From Flavobacterium aquaticum (GTDB lineage: Bacteria > Bacteroidota > Bacteroidia > Flavobacteriales > Flavobacteriaceae), in contig NZ_QLMI01000001.1 of the NCBI RefSeq assembly GCF_003259835.1, positions 310,001 to 374,000 on the forward strand: a stretch of 64,000 bases of DNA. The letters run 5' to 3'. Numbering within the stretch: the first letter of the stretch is position 1; each line of letters opens with the position of its first letter. The notes beneath the pieces were generated by a model. It did not search any database. It was not told the origin of the DNA and was given only the letters and a program-made list of their open reading frames with translations. Shown in pieces: positions 1 through 6,629 of this stretch. Made by a program: the position numbers and the translations under genes.

Positions 1-71
1 TGAAAAAAAGAAAAGTCAAGGTAATAATAAAAAGAACAAACCTATTATTAAAAATATTGGAAAATCAGAAT

Positions 72-536
72 ATGAAATCATTAGAAAAGAAATTAAATGA
101 ACTAGATAAATCGTTTGATGATTTATTTCTTGAACTCGAAAATGATTACGAAGTTGAAGCTAAGGTTTTAGCTTCAAAAATCTTATCTGAAATTAAACAT
201 TTAACTGATCGCAGAAATTTAAACAGAAAAGACATTGCTGAGTTATTAGGCACTTCCGCAAGTTATTTGACACAACTCTACAGAGGTAACAAGTTATTAA
301 ATTTAATTACGTTAGCAAAATTTAAAAATAAATTAGATATTAATATCGAAATTAATGTAACTGAAAAATCATATTCAAATACAGTTGATGATTTTTGCTA
401 TAGTGAGATTAAAAGACATCGTGCTGATAATAATTATAATTGGATGATACTTATTAACAATAATAGTAATAATATCGATTTAGATATTGATAATACAAAT
501 AAGTCAAAAACTAATAAGAAATCACTTTACGCATAA
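72..536 (+). CDS. helix-turn-helix protein, antitoxin-like
   Basis: A 154-residue protein whose centre (about residues 48-75, with RKDIAELLGTSASYL) reads as an XRE-type helix-turn-helix. A charged helical N-terminus precedes it and a polar, Asn-rich tail from about residue 97 follows, with no fold I recognise. The first ATG is at 72; a TTG at 57 would add five residues and is less likely. The stop overlaps the next start by one base (TAATG), so the two genes are probably co-translated. In toxin-antitoxin-chaperone modules an HTH antitoxin has a disordered C-terminal tail that depends on a SecB-like chaperone; tail and neighbour fit this, but any toxin gene would lie before the window. The gene is visibly more AT-rich than the core genes, which hints at transfer. 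Confidence 0.7.
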   Translation: MKSLEKKLNELDKSFDDLFLELENDYEVEAKVLASKILSEIKHLTDRRNLNRKDIAELLGTSASYLTQLYRGNKLLNLITLAKFKNKLDINIEINVTEKSYSNTVDDFCYSEIKRHRADNNYNWMILINNNSNNIDLDIDNTNKSKTNKKSLYA

Positions 537-1030
537 TGAAATTAATTAAATCACCACTTATTTTAGATGACTTTTTCATAATAAATTCTAATTATAAATT
601 TATTGAGCCAGTAAGTCAAAATGAAGACTTAAAAGTACTCTTTAATGATTATGAAATAGATATAGATTTTATTGTTCGTAGTGTACCTAAAGAGGAAAAC
701 AAGTTTGTTATCTTATCTAAAGTTAGCATAAATCAAAATGAAAATCCAATTTCAGGTTATTCACTTTTTGCAGAATCTGTATGTTTTTATTCATTTGATG
801 CTTCATCTGAATTGAATGAAAATGAAAAATCAGATATGTTATGGCATTCAGGAGTATCAATGTCTGTAAATAGTTTAAGGAACTTTATTTCATCAATGAC
901 TACTTTTTGTCCATTAGGAAAATATACTTTACCTAGTATTGACTTAACATCTTTACTTAATGAGAAGAAGAAAATTTTAAGCAAAAAAAAGAAAAACGAA
1001 ACTAAAGAAATTAAAAAAAACAACAAATAA
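536..1030 (+). CDS. SecB-like chaperone (possible TAC partner)
   Basis: A 164-residue cytoplasmic protein without signal peptide. The pattern of beta strands followed by LRNFISSMTTF and GKYTLPSIDL (about residues 112-137) resembles the end of the SecB fold, where a helix is followed by a Pro-containing strand. The last 25 residues are almost all Lys, Glu and Asn and are probably disordered. The start codon overlaps the stop of the HTH gene. A strong hairpin terminator follows. SecB-like proteins paired with an HTH antitoxin are known as chaperones of toxin-antitoxin-chaperone systems; here that role is inferred from resemblance and context only. It is not the housekeeping SecB as far as I can tell. 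If the SecB resemblance is wrong, it is an unknown protein of a two-gene operon. Confidence 0.5.
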   Translation: MKLIKSPLILDDFFIINSNYKFIEPVSQNEDLKVLFNDYEIDIDFIVRSVPKEENKFVILSKVSINQNENPISGYSLFAESVCFYSFDASSELNENEKSDMLWHSGVSMSVNSLRNFISSMTTFCPLGKYTLPSIDLTSLLNEKKKILSKKKKNETKEIKKNNK

Positions 1031-1039
1031 TATTTACTT

Positions 1040-1068
1040 AAAAAGCGGGTTTTAAACCTGTTTTTTTT
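1040..1068 (+). terminator. intrinsic terminator of HTH/SecB-like operon
   Basis: AAAAAGCGGGTT (from 1040) pairs with AACCTGTTTTTT through a short TTA loop, with two G-U pairs, and runs into eight T residues. It starts 10 bases after the SecB-like stop codon. Confidence 0.75.
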
Positions 1069-1320
1069 GTTAATAATATTTACCTTTAGTTTCAATCAAA
1101 TAATTTCCCTACTCGTGCGCTAATCCTTTCGCGTTCGTTTAGTTAGTAATGAGATGGTTAAGAGATGCTGGCTCGAGCAAAGCGAACAGGCGAAGCAAAC
1201 GAGTTCAGCATTAGAAAAGGAGAGCTGCTGAAATCGAAGATACAACGAAGTTAAATGATCCCGAAGTTTCGGGACAGTATGACAGATAAAAAAATAAAAA
1301 TGGAAAGTGTAAAATCAAAA
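1069..1320. other. non-coding stretch with two hairpins
   Basis: No convincing gene. It is richer in GC than its surroundings. One imperfect hairpin spans 1166-1210 (TGCTG and CTCG pairing with CGAG and CAGCA). A perfect one, TCCCGAA-GT-TTCGGGA, spans 1259-1274; its wording (GAAGTTTCGG) recurs at 4915-4925, so it may belong to the same dispersed repeat family as the elements at 4036-4237 and 4881-4930. It separates the HTH operon from the RNA-Abi unit. Confidence 0.5.
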
Positions 1321-1323
1321 AAT

Positions 1324-1355
1324 TTGGATTATAATAAAAAAGGGTTGTATATTTG
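1324..1355 (+). promoter_or_regulatory. promoter of the AbiF-type RNA
   Basis: TATATTTG at 1348-1355 matches the Bacteroidota -7 box TAnnTTTG exactly, and TTG at 1324-1326 lies 21 bases upstream as a possible -33 element (usual spacing near 19). Transcription would begin near 1360-1364, just before the structured RNA and about 120 bases before the Abi start codon. Confidence 0.6.
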
Positions 1356-1360
1356 CAGCA

Positions 1361-1474
1361 ACAGTACACACCACGCTACCCATTAGAACAGCGTCCCAGG
1401 GTGTGTCTTTTGCTTTTATAACGATAATTTCACACCCCAAAACAAGTAGTTGTACTTGCTTTGGGGTTTTATAT
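1361..1474 (+). ncRNA. structured RNA upstream of Abi gene (abiF RNA type)
   Basis: A transcript of about 114 bases can be drawn from the promoter at 1324-1355 to the terminator at 1435-1470. Its 5' domain is a hairpin: ACACACC (1366-1372) pairs with GGTGTGT (1400-1406), then ACGCT (1373-1377) with AGCGT (1390-1394), leaving a 12-base loop and a CCCAG bulge at 1395-1399. A short linker leads to the terminator hairpin. Conserved structured RNAs directly upstream of Abi_2-family genes are known as the abiF RNA motif, and AbiF proteins with such RNAs have been described as RNA-based toxin-antitoxin units related to the origin of Cas13. The position, own promoter, compact hairpin and terminator fit that class. 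Exact ends and family membership are inferred. Confidence 0.7.
1435..1470 (+). terminator. terminator of the RNA, 11 bases before abi start
   Basis: CCCCAAA (1435-1441) pairs with TTTGGGG (1460-1466) and CAAGTA (1443-1448) with TACTTG (1453-1458), with one A-C mismatch and a GTTG loop, followed by TTTTAT. It ends the small RNA; read-through would give the Abi mRNA, whose ATG is at 1482. The 5' arm overlaps CACACCC (1431-1437), which could pair instead with GGGTGTG (1399-1405). Confidence 0.75.
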
Positions 1475-1481
1475 TTTAGGT

Positions 1482-2384
1482 ATGTTTGATAAAAGTGCTA
1501 CTTCAATTTCACAACAAATTGAAATTTTAAAAAATAGAGGTTTAACGTTTAAAGATGAAGCTTTTGCAGCGCATCAGTTGGCTAATATCAGCTATTATCG
1601 TTTAGGCGAGTATTGGTATGTAATGCAAGATGATAAAGTGAACCATACCTTTAAACTCAATAGCAAGTTTGAAGAGGTAATGGCATTATATAATTTTGAT
1701 AGAGAACTACGCTTTTTACTTTTCGATGTAATAGAGCGAATTGAAATTAGTTTGAGAACTAAGTTGATTTATCATCTTTCACACGAGTTTAATCCGTGGT
1801 GGTTTCAAAATTTTGAATTGTTTGAAGATAGCAAAGCATTAGTAAAAACCTTATCAGGTTTAGAAGAAGAGCTAGAGAGAACAAAAGAAACTACTATTAA
1901 AAATCATAATAAGAAGCATAAAGACGACAAGCGTTTTCCACCAGCATGGAAATCATTAGAACAAACAAGTTTTGGATCGCTTTCTAAGTTATATGGTAAT
2001 TTAAAAAATACGATTAAGTCGAAAGATGTAATTGCACAAGAATTTGGAGCTGTTAATCATACGTATTTGCCAAGTTGGTTGCAATCTATTACACAAATCC
2101 GTAATTATTGCGCGCATCACTCTAGATTATGGAATAAAAATTTACCTTCCACCTTAAAATTATTATCAAAACCGCCTTACAAGTGGATAACTGATGTGCC
2201 AAATCAAAATGATTTTCAATATTTGTATATTCATTTGTGTATTATGAAGTATCTTTTGAACAATATAGAACCTGAAAACCAATTTACAACGAGATTAAAG
2301 ATATTGTTTGAAAAATACCCAAATGTTGATCCAAAAGCTTTGGGCATGAAACCAAAATGGGAAGAGGAAGAATTGTGGAAATAG
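1482..2384 (+). CDS. Abi-family HEPN protein (AbiD/AbiF type)
   Basis: A 300-residue protein with the Abi_2 layout: QQIEILKNRGL near the N-terminus, LANISYYRLGEYWY (about 33-46), the block RIEISLRTKLIYH (86-98), and a second block QIRNYCAHHSRLWNK (206-219). R92...H98 and R207-N-Y-C-A-H212 are the two R-x(4-6)-H HEPN signatures, the catalytic residues of HEPN RNases. The ATG at 1482 fits the family better than a TTG at 1461, which lies inside the terminator stem. The family includes lactococcal abortive-infection proteins AbiD and AbiF. The structured RNA directly upstream points to a unit in which an RNA restrains or guides an RNA-cleaving toxin. The defence or toxin role is family knowledge; RNA control here is inferred from arrangement. 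Confidence 0.88.
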   Translation: MFDKSATSISQQIEILKNRGLTFKDEAFAAHQLANISYYRLGEYWYVMQDDKVNHTFKLNSKFEEVMALYNFDRELRFLLFDVIERIEISLRTKLIYHLSHEFNPWWFQNFELFEDSKALVKTLSGLEEELERTKETTIKNHNKKHKDDKRFPPAWKSLEQTSFGSLSKLYGNLKNTIKSKDVIAQEFGAVNHTYLPSWLQSITQIRNYCAHHSRLWNKNLPSTLKLLSKPPYKWITDVPNQNDFQYLYIHLCIMKYLLNNIEPENQFTTRLKILFEKYPNVDPKALGMKPKWEEEELWK

Positions 2385-2516
2385 ATTATTAAAAAAACTA
2401 AACAGTAAAATTATAACATGCAAAAATACTCTGTAAACAACACTTAATAGAAACGCTTTTAACCTGGCTAAAGTCGGGTGAAATTGTAAGATTACTTAAT
2501 ATTCAAAATAATAATA

Positions 2517-3086
2517 ATGACTTTTAGAGTTAATTTATATGCTGACCAAGCTTTTTTACCGATGATAAAAAGAACGATAAAGCGAATTGAAAGATTTAGT
2601 GAAAAAACCCGTATTGACCATGAACTTGAAGAAGTAGCTTCTGGAATTATTTTATGCCAATCTGCTTTTGAAACTTTTTTAAATTTATTAACAGAAGAAC
2701 TACAAATTGAAGAAACAATAAAAGATAAAATTTTAAAAGCTAACTTTCTAGATAAAATAGAATTATGGCATCAATATAAATCTTTTGATTACAACAAAAC
2801 CAAATTACCTTGGCAAGATATAAAAAGATTAAATTCTGTAAGAAATTGGTTAGTACATTTCAAAACCAGTAATATAGGTTTGATAAGTTCCTCTTCAGGT
2901 TGGATAAATGATGGAATAAATAAAATTCCAAAATTTGATGATGCCGTCGAATTAAAATTAGATAGACTTAAAAGTTATTATTCTTCAGTTATGATTTGTA
3001 TGCTTATTATTGCAAAAGCAAATGATGTAGAAGATTTATATGACCATTTAAAAACTGAAAAATATTTTCCATTGCTTGTAGGTTAA
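2517..3086 (+). CDS. HEPN-like protein of unknown function
   Basis: A 189-residue, largely helical soluble protein. Residues 109-114 (RNWLVH, in LNSVRNWLVHFK) match the R-N-x3-H signature of HEPN domains, and the preceding helices (SGIILCQSAFETFLNLL, about 42-58) resemble the first HEPN helices. No second domain, signal peptide or membrane segment is seen. It lies 132 bases after the Abi-family gene on the same strand. The intervening stretch holds only a weak hairpin near 2462-2480 and no clear promoter. HEPN proteins are often RNases of toxin or defence systems, but this one could also be a regulatory partner. I do not recognise a specific family. Confidence 0.55.
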   Translation: MTFRVNLYADQAFLPMIKRTIKRIERFSEKTRIDHELEEVASGIILCQSAFETFLNLLTEELQIEETIKDKILKANFLDKIELWHQYKSFDYNKTKLPWQDIKRLNSVRNWLVHFKTSNIGLISSSSGWINDGINKIPKFDDAVELKLDRLKSYYSSVMICMLIIAKANDVEDLYDHLKTEKYFPLLVG

Positions 3087-3152
3087 AATTTAGTTCAATT
3101 GTGTTTTTTTATCCTGCATCAAAATATCGAACTGTAAAACTGCTACCTTAAT

Positions 3153-3944
3153 ATGAATCTATTTAACAAACTATTCGGTAAAAAAGAACCCGAGTTTACA
3201 CCTGATAATTCGGTTTTATTGCAATTGATACAAGTGTATCATCAAAATGAAACACCTGAAAACTATAAAAAAGTGATAGAGGAGTTGTATGGCTCTCGTG
3301 CTTTTTTAGTGGTTCCTACTGATGGCGAACAATCAAAGTCAAATGAATGGAAGACGCTTGAAAAGGGGACTTCGGTTGCTTTTACAACTGTTTTTGATGT
3401 AGAAGGCATGTTGGTTTTTGGTGTGTTTACTTCGGAAACTACTTTGAGTAAATGGACAGATAGGGAAACGGCTTTTATAGCTATGCCTGCTCGTGCTGTG
3501 TTGGAATTGGCTGAAACGCATAGCTTTGGTCGTGTTGTAATTGATAGTGACCAAGAGACTATGTTTGTGTTTGAACGTAACAGAGAAAATATTTCTACTA
3601 CCACAGTGCAAGAAGAAACACAAGTGCAAGTTGGGTTTCCGCAACATCCCATTGATGGTGCTAATAAGAGTCAATTGTTAGAAGCTTTTAGTAAAAATAG
3701 CAATATAAAAGAGGTGTATCATTTTCTGATGCTTCGTAATCAGGAGTCGATTTATATATTAGCTTTTGTGTTGGAAAATTATTCTGAAAATGCCCGATTG
3801 GCGGTTATGGATAATGTAAACGATGGTATGAAAGGGTTTACTTTAGACTTGCCACTGGAATCGATGTATATTGAAGAGTCGGATAGTTGGTATGAAACGG
3901 TTCAGAATTTTGGGGTGTTTTATGGGGGGAGGAGTGAAAAGTAA
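3153..3944 (+). CDS. SseB-family protein
   Basis: A 263-residue soluble protein. The N-terminal half matches the SseB N-terminal domain: a helical start, then AFLVVP, MLVFGVFTSETTLSKW (about 90-105), a Met-Pro segment and FGRVVIDSD. The C-terminal part (from about 175, LLEAFSKNSNIKEVYHFLML) resembles the SseB C-terminal domain with its conserved Gly-containing end. In E. coli SseB was linked to serine sensitivity, but the molecular role of the family is not known. No operon partner is evident: repeats follow directly. A few SseB-domain proteins are associated with secretion or toxin loci; nothing in the sequence shows that here. Confidence 0.7.
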   Translation: MNLFNKLFGKKEPEFTPDNSVLLQLIQVYHQNETPENYKKVIEELYGSRAFLVVPTDGEQSKSNEWKTLEKGTSVAFTTVFDVEGMLVFGVFTSETTLSKWTDRETAFIAMPARAVLELAETHSFGRVVIDSDQETMFVFERNRENISTTTVQEETQVQVGFPQHPIDGANKSQLLEAFSKNSNIKEVYHFLMLRNQESIYILAFVLENYSENARLAVMDNVNDGMKGFTLDLPLESMYIEESDSWYETVQNFGVFYGGRSEK

Positions 3945-4006
3945 AAAGTAAAAAGTGATAAGTGAGGAGTGAAGAATGAGGAGTGAAGAATGAGGAGTGA
4001 GAAGTG
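3939..4006 (+). repeat. short purine-rich tandem repeats
   Basis: Begins inside the end of the SseB-like gene as AAAAGT repeats, then two exact copies of a 14-base unit GAGGAGTGAAGAAT (3964-3977 and 3978-3991) and a partial third. A slippage-prone intergenic tract, not coding. Confidence 0.75.
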
Positions 4007-4035
4007 AATAGGTTGGTTTCACTTTGTGAAACGTT

Positions 4036-4237
4036 TGCCTACTACGTAAGAGATTTAGCTTCGCTGAACTTACGTTTTTATTTTGGTGGAATGACAGACT
4101 TGTACTTCGTAAAGCAACTGCCTACTATGTAGGAGATTCCTATTTTGGCGGAATGACAGCTTTTACTGAGTGAAGCGGTAGCCTACTTCGTAGGAGATTT
4201 AGCTTCGCTGAGCTTACGTTTTTATTTGGTGGAATGA
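4036..4237. repeat. three diverged copies of a palindromic intergenic repeat
   Basis: Copies at about 4036-4097, 4118-4159 and 4180-4237 share the order GCCTACT-n-GTAGGAGA, then TTTAGCTTCGCTGA, CTTACGTTTTTATTT and GGTGGAATGA (the middle copy lacks the TTAGCTTCGCTG part). Each carries small inverted repeats (CCTAC/GTAGG, CGTAAG/CTTACG, AGC-TTC-GCT). A shorter relative lies at 4881-4930. They look like REP-like dispersed elements. No gene is seen between 3945 and 4309. Confidence 0.65.
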
Positions 4238-4309
4238 ATGGTACTTTATAATACTATTTTATTAATCGATGTTTTTGTTTTTTAAATGTTTTGTTTATAA
4301 TTTACATCA

Positions 4310-4822
4310 ATGTTTAAATTTATTGATATGAGACTAATTTTATCTGCTTTTGCTTTTTATTGTTCGCTTTTTTGTGTGGGTCAAAAACAATCGGAGGACT
4401 ACTTAAGATCATATGATATTCATTTAGAGAAAATTCAGGAGTTAACATTTAAAAGTAAAGAAAGTTTTCAAAATTTTGTAGCTACTTTTGAGGATAAAAA
4501 AGGATTTGAACTTCCTAAGTTTCTAATTTATGACAATTCTGGAAATTTGCTAAAGCATCGATTAGATGTATTGATTAGCACTTGTGGTAAAGGAGATGTT
4601 CAAAAATTAAAGAAAAATTATCATAAGAATTTACCGAGCATAGATCAATTACAAGTGTTTTTTAATGAGCCACTAAAAAAGCCTTTAGAATCAAGCTTTA
4701 TTGTTGTTTTTATTTGGCATCAAGCCATGGATAAATACAATAAGCATACTTTTGAAACCTACCATACTTGGAAGGAAAATTCAGAGATTACCATTTACTT
4801 TTTAAACTTGAAAATGGAATGA
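4310..4822 (+). CDS. secreted hypothetical protein
   Basis: A 170-residue protein that I do not recognise. The N-terminus (LILSAFAFYCSLFCVG followed by QK) is a probable Sec signal peptide, with cleavage before or near Gln25. The rest is mixed and soluble-looking, rich in Lys, with an aromatic C-terminal strand pattern. A second in-frame ATG at 4328 would give a more usual signal peptide (MRLILS) and is an equally good start. It stands alone between repeat-rich stretches, so no function can be drawn from neighbours. Confidence 0.55.
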   Translation: MFKFIDMRLILSAFAFYCSLFCVGQKQSEDYLRSYDIHLEKIQELTFKSKESFQNFVATFEDKKGFELPKFLIYDNSGNLLKHRLDVLISTCGKGDVQKLKKNYHKNLPSIDQLQVFFNEPLKKPLESSFIVVFIWHQAMDKYNKHTFETYHTWKENSEITIYFLNLKME

Positions 4823-4880
4823 GATGGAAAGGAAAAGTTCAAGTTCAATGACAAGATTTTTTTTACAGAGTTCAAAGACT

Positions 4881-4930
4881 TGCTTACTTTGTAGGAGATC
4901 TAGTTTCGCTGTCCTGAAGTTTCGGAATCG
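4881..4930. repeat. diverged copy of the intergenic repeat
   Basis: TTGCTTACTTTGTAGGAGA then TCTAGTTTCGCTG resembles the repeats at 4036-4237, followed by CCTGAAGTTTCGGAA, which resembles the hairpin at 1259-1274. It links the two repeat groups. Confidence 0.5.
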
Positions 4931-5028
4931 TTTATAATCTTTAGAATTACAAAACAAGAATACAACAAACTCTTAACACTTACCTACTTAAAAGTTAACT
5001 ACATTTAATGACTTAAAATTTATCCTTC

Positions 5029-5598
5029 ATGTATGAGGCATTAAAACAGTTTATTTCAAGTAGAGGAGTACTAGAAGCGCCAGCTTTAGATGCTATTTGT
5101 TCGCGTTTTGATTTGGTTGCTGTACATCGCAATGAAATTCTTTTGTCTTATGATCAAATTGCGAATTATTATTACTTTGTAAATAAAGGAGCTGTTCGTG
5201 TATTTACGATTACCGATGATGGACAAGAAATATCCCGTTACTTTGCTTTTGAAGATACATTTGTAACAGCGTTACCCAGTTTTATTGACCAAAAACCTGC
5301 GGAAGAATATCTGCAAGCTATTGAAAAATCGGAATTACTTCGTATTTCAAGAGATGACTTTTACAACTTAGTGGCATCGGAACCTGTATTTGCCAGAATA
5401 TATACGGAAATTTTAGAGTTGGGCTTTATTATGGCTCAAAAACGCATCTATGGTTTTCAAGGGTATGATGCACTTTCTAAAGTGAAATGGACGCTGAAAA
5501 ACCAACCTAAATTACTAGTTAGGGTTTCCAATAAAATGGCTGCTTCTTTTTTAGGAATTTCTCCTTCCACCCTTAGCAGATTAAAAGCTAAACTTTAA
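5029..5598 (+). CDS. Crp/Fnr-family transcriptional regulator
   Basis: A 189-residue regulator: an N-terminal cyclic-nucleotide-binding-type beta barrel (about 20-115, with GAVRVFTITDDGQEISRYFAFEDTF), a long dimer helix and a C-terminal helix-turn-helix ending in FLGISPSTLSRLKAKL. The set of N-terminal cysteines that would hold an Fe-S cluster in true Fnr is missing (only one Cys near residue 24), so it is not an Fe-S oxygen sensor of the classical type. The recognition helix keeps the S-R pair used by Fnr but has Ser where Fnr has Glu. A perfect Fnr-type palindrome lies directly downstream (5605-5618), before two secreted-protein genes that it may control. Effector unknown. Confidence 0.85.
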   Translation: MYEALKQFISSRGVLEAPALDAICSRFDLVAVHRNEILLSYDQIANYYYFVNKGAVRVFTITDDGQEISRYFAFEDTFVTALPSFIDQKPAEEYLQAIEKSELLRISRDDFYNLVASEPVFARIYTEILELGFIMAQKRIYGFQGYDALSKVKWTLKNQPKLLVRVSNKMAASFLGISPSTLSRLKAKL

Positions 5599-5604
5599 AA
5601 AACG

Positions 5605-5648
5605 TTGATCTAAATCAATGTTTGCTGTTTTCTCATAGGCTAACTTTG
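5605..5648 (+). promoter_or_regulatory. Fnr-type box plus -7 box
   Basis: TTGATCTAAATCAA at 5605-5618 is the exact Fnr consensus TTGAT-N4-ATCAA. TAACTTTG at 5641-5648 matches TAnnTTTG. Their centres are 33.0 bases apart, placing the box near -40 relative to a start around 5652, the class II activator position. The ATG of the heme-binding gene follows at 5661. Confidence 0.65.
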
Positions 5649-5660
5649 CCTAAAAAAAAG

Positions 5661-6155
5661 ATGAAAAAAGCAATATTATTAATTTTTTGTAGCTTTTCTT
5701 TCGGATTTGCACAAAATCAAACGAGCGTTCCATCAACAGATTGGAAAACAGCACCTACACTAACACAGACGGGTGCTGTTAAAATACTGCTACGGGCTAC
5801 GAGTATAGCAGAAACAAAGAATAAGAAATTTGCTCTGGCAGTTCTGGATGCATCGGGTAACGTTATTTTAATGACGCTTGCAGATGGCGTGGGACCTCAT
5901 AATTTAGAGGCCGCCAGAAGAAAAGCATTTACGGCAGTATCTACGAAAACGCCAACACTCTTATTAGCTAGAAACGCCAACACCCATTCTGATACTCAAA
6001 ATTTGAATACACTACCCGAATTGTTATTGTTAGGTGGTGGCGTTCCAATTATTTTGGATGGTCAAGTTATTGGGAGTGTAGGAATTGCAGGTGCTGGAGG
6101 ACCAGAACAAGACGATGCCATAGCGCAAGATTTGGTTACATTATTCAATAAATAA
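5661..6155 (+). CDS. secreted GlcG/HbpS-type heme-binding protein
   Basis: A 164-residue protein with a signal peptide (KKAILLIFCSFSFGFAQ) and a single GlcG/HbpS domain (DUF336): FALAVLDASGNVILMTLADGV, then RRKAFTAVSTKTPT and, near the end, GGVPIILDGQVIGSVGIAGAGG. Members bind heme or small ligands; HbpS of Streptomyces is an extracellular redox and heme sensor. The ATG at 5661 is chosen because the promoter box occupies 5641-5648, so upstream TTG codons would not be in the transcript. It is followed by the hydroxyisourate hydrolase gene after 12 bases, so the two form an operon probably controlled by the Fnr-type box. Confidence 0.8.
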   Translation: MKKAILLIFCSFSFGFAQNQTSVPSTDWKTAPTLTQTGAVKILLRATSIAETKNKKFALAVLDASGNVILMTLADGVGPHNLEAARRKAFTAVSTKTPTLLLARNANTHSDTQNLNTLPELLLLGGGVPIILDGQVIGSVGIAGAGGPEQDDAIAQDLVTLFNK

Positions 6156-6167
6156 AATTTAAAACGT

Positions 6168-6575
6168 ATGAAAAAGTCAATTATTTTCGGAATTTTTATG
6201 TTGTTTTCAACTGTAATAGTTGCACAAACAAATTCATATCAATTATCAAGTCATATTCTTGATGTAAGTAAAGGTACTCCCGCACGTGGTGTTACGATAA
6301 AACTTGAAAAGTTAGATGAGAAAACGAATAACTGGATTAAAGTAGATGAAAAAGTGACAGATAAAAATGGTAGAATTACCGATTTTTTAAAGTCTGATCG
6401 TTCTAATATTGGTATTTATAAACTTACTTATTTTACTGCTGAGTATTTTAAAAGAAGTAATACCGAGAGTTTTTATCCTTTCATAGAAGTGGTTTTTCAA
6501 ATTTCCGATGATAGTCATTATCATGTTCCGATAACTCTTTCGGCATTTGGTTATGCTACTTATAGGGGGAATTAA
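6168..6575 (+). CDS. uraH: secreted 5-hydroxyisourate hydrolase
   Basis: A 135-residue transthyretin-like protein. A signal peptide (KSIIFGIFMLFSTVIVAQ) precedes the enzyme domain, so it acts in the periplasm, unlike most bacterial relatives. Catalytic features of the family are visible: SSHILD with His29, DKNGRI with Arg69, HYHVP with His119 and a C-terminal YRGN where the family signature is YRGS. It hydrolyses 5-hydroxyisourate, the product of urate oxidation, in purine breakdown. The Ser-to-Asn change in the last residue is unusual. It is the second gene of the operon behind the Fnr-type box; no urate oxidase is in the window. Confidence 0.82.
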   Translation: MKKSIIFGIFMLFSTVIVAQTNSYQLSSHILDVSKGTPARGVTIKLEKLDEKTNNWIKVDEKVTDKNGRITDFLKSDRSNIGIYKLTYFTAEYFKRSNTESFYPFIEVVFQISDDSHYHVPITLSAFGYATYRGN

Positions 6576-6593
6576 ATAAATGGTTATGCAATT

Positions 6594-6629
6594 AAAGCCT
6601 GTGAAGCAATTTGTTTTACAGGCTTTTTT
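6594..6629 (+). terminator. intrinsic terminator
   Basis: AAAGCCTGT (6594-6602) pairs with ACAGGCTTT (6618-6626), followed by T residues. It ends the heme-binding/hydroxyisourate hydrolase operon. Confidence 0.8.

Noticed and set aside
787-1095. Minus-strand frame opposite the SecB-like gene
   Set aside because: Rich in Phe, Leu and Ser as expected from the complement of Lys/Glu-rich coding DNA, and it runs through the terminator hairpin.
2462-2480. Weak hairpin ACCTG...CGGGT before the second HEPN gene as a second small RNA
   Set aside because: Only five pairs with one G-U, no promoter box and no terminator nearby.
3939-4006. Tandem 14-base repeats as a CRISPR or origin iteron
   Set aside because: Only two full copies, no spacers, no neighbouring replication or cas gene.
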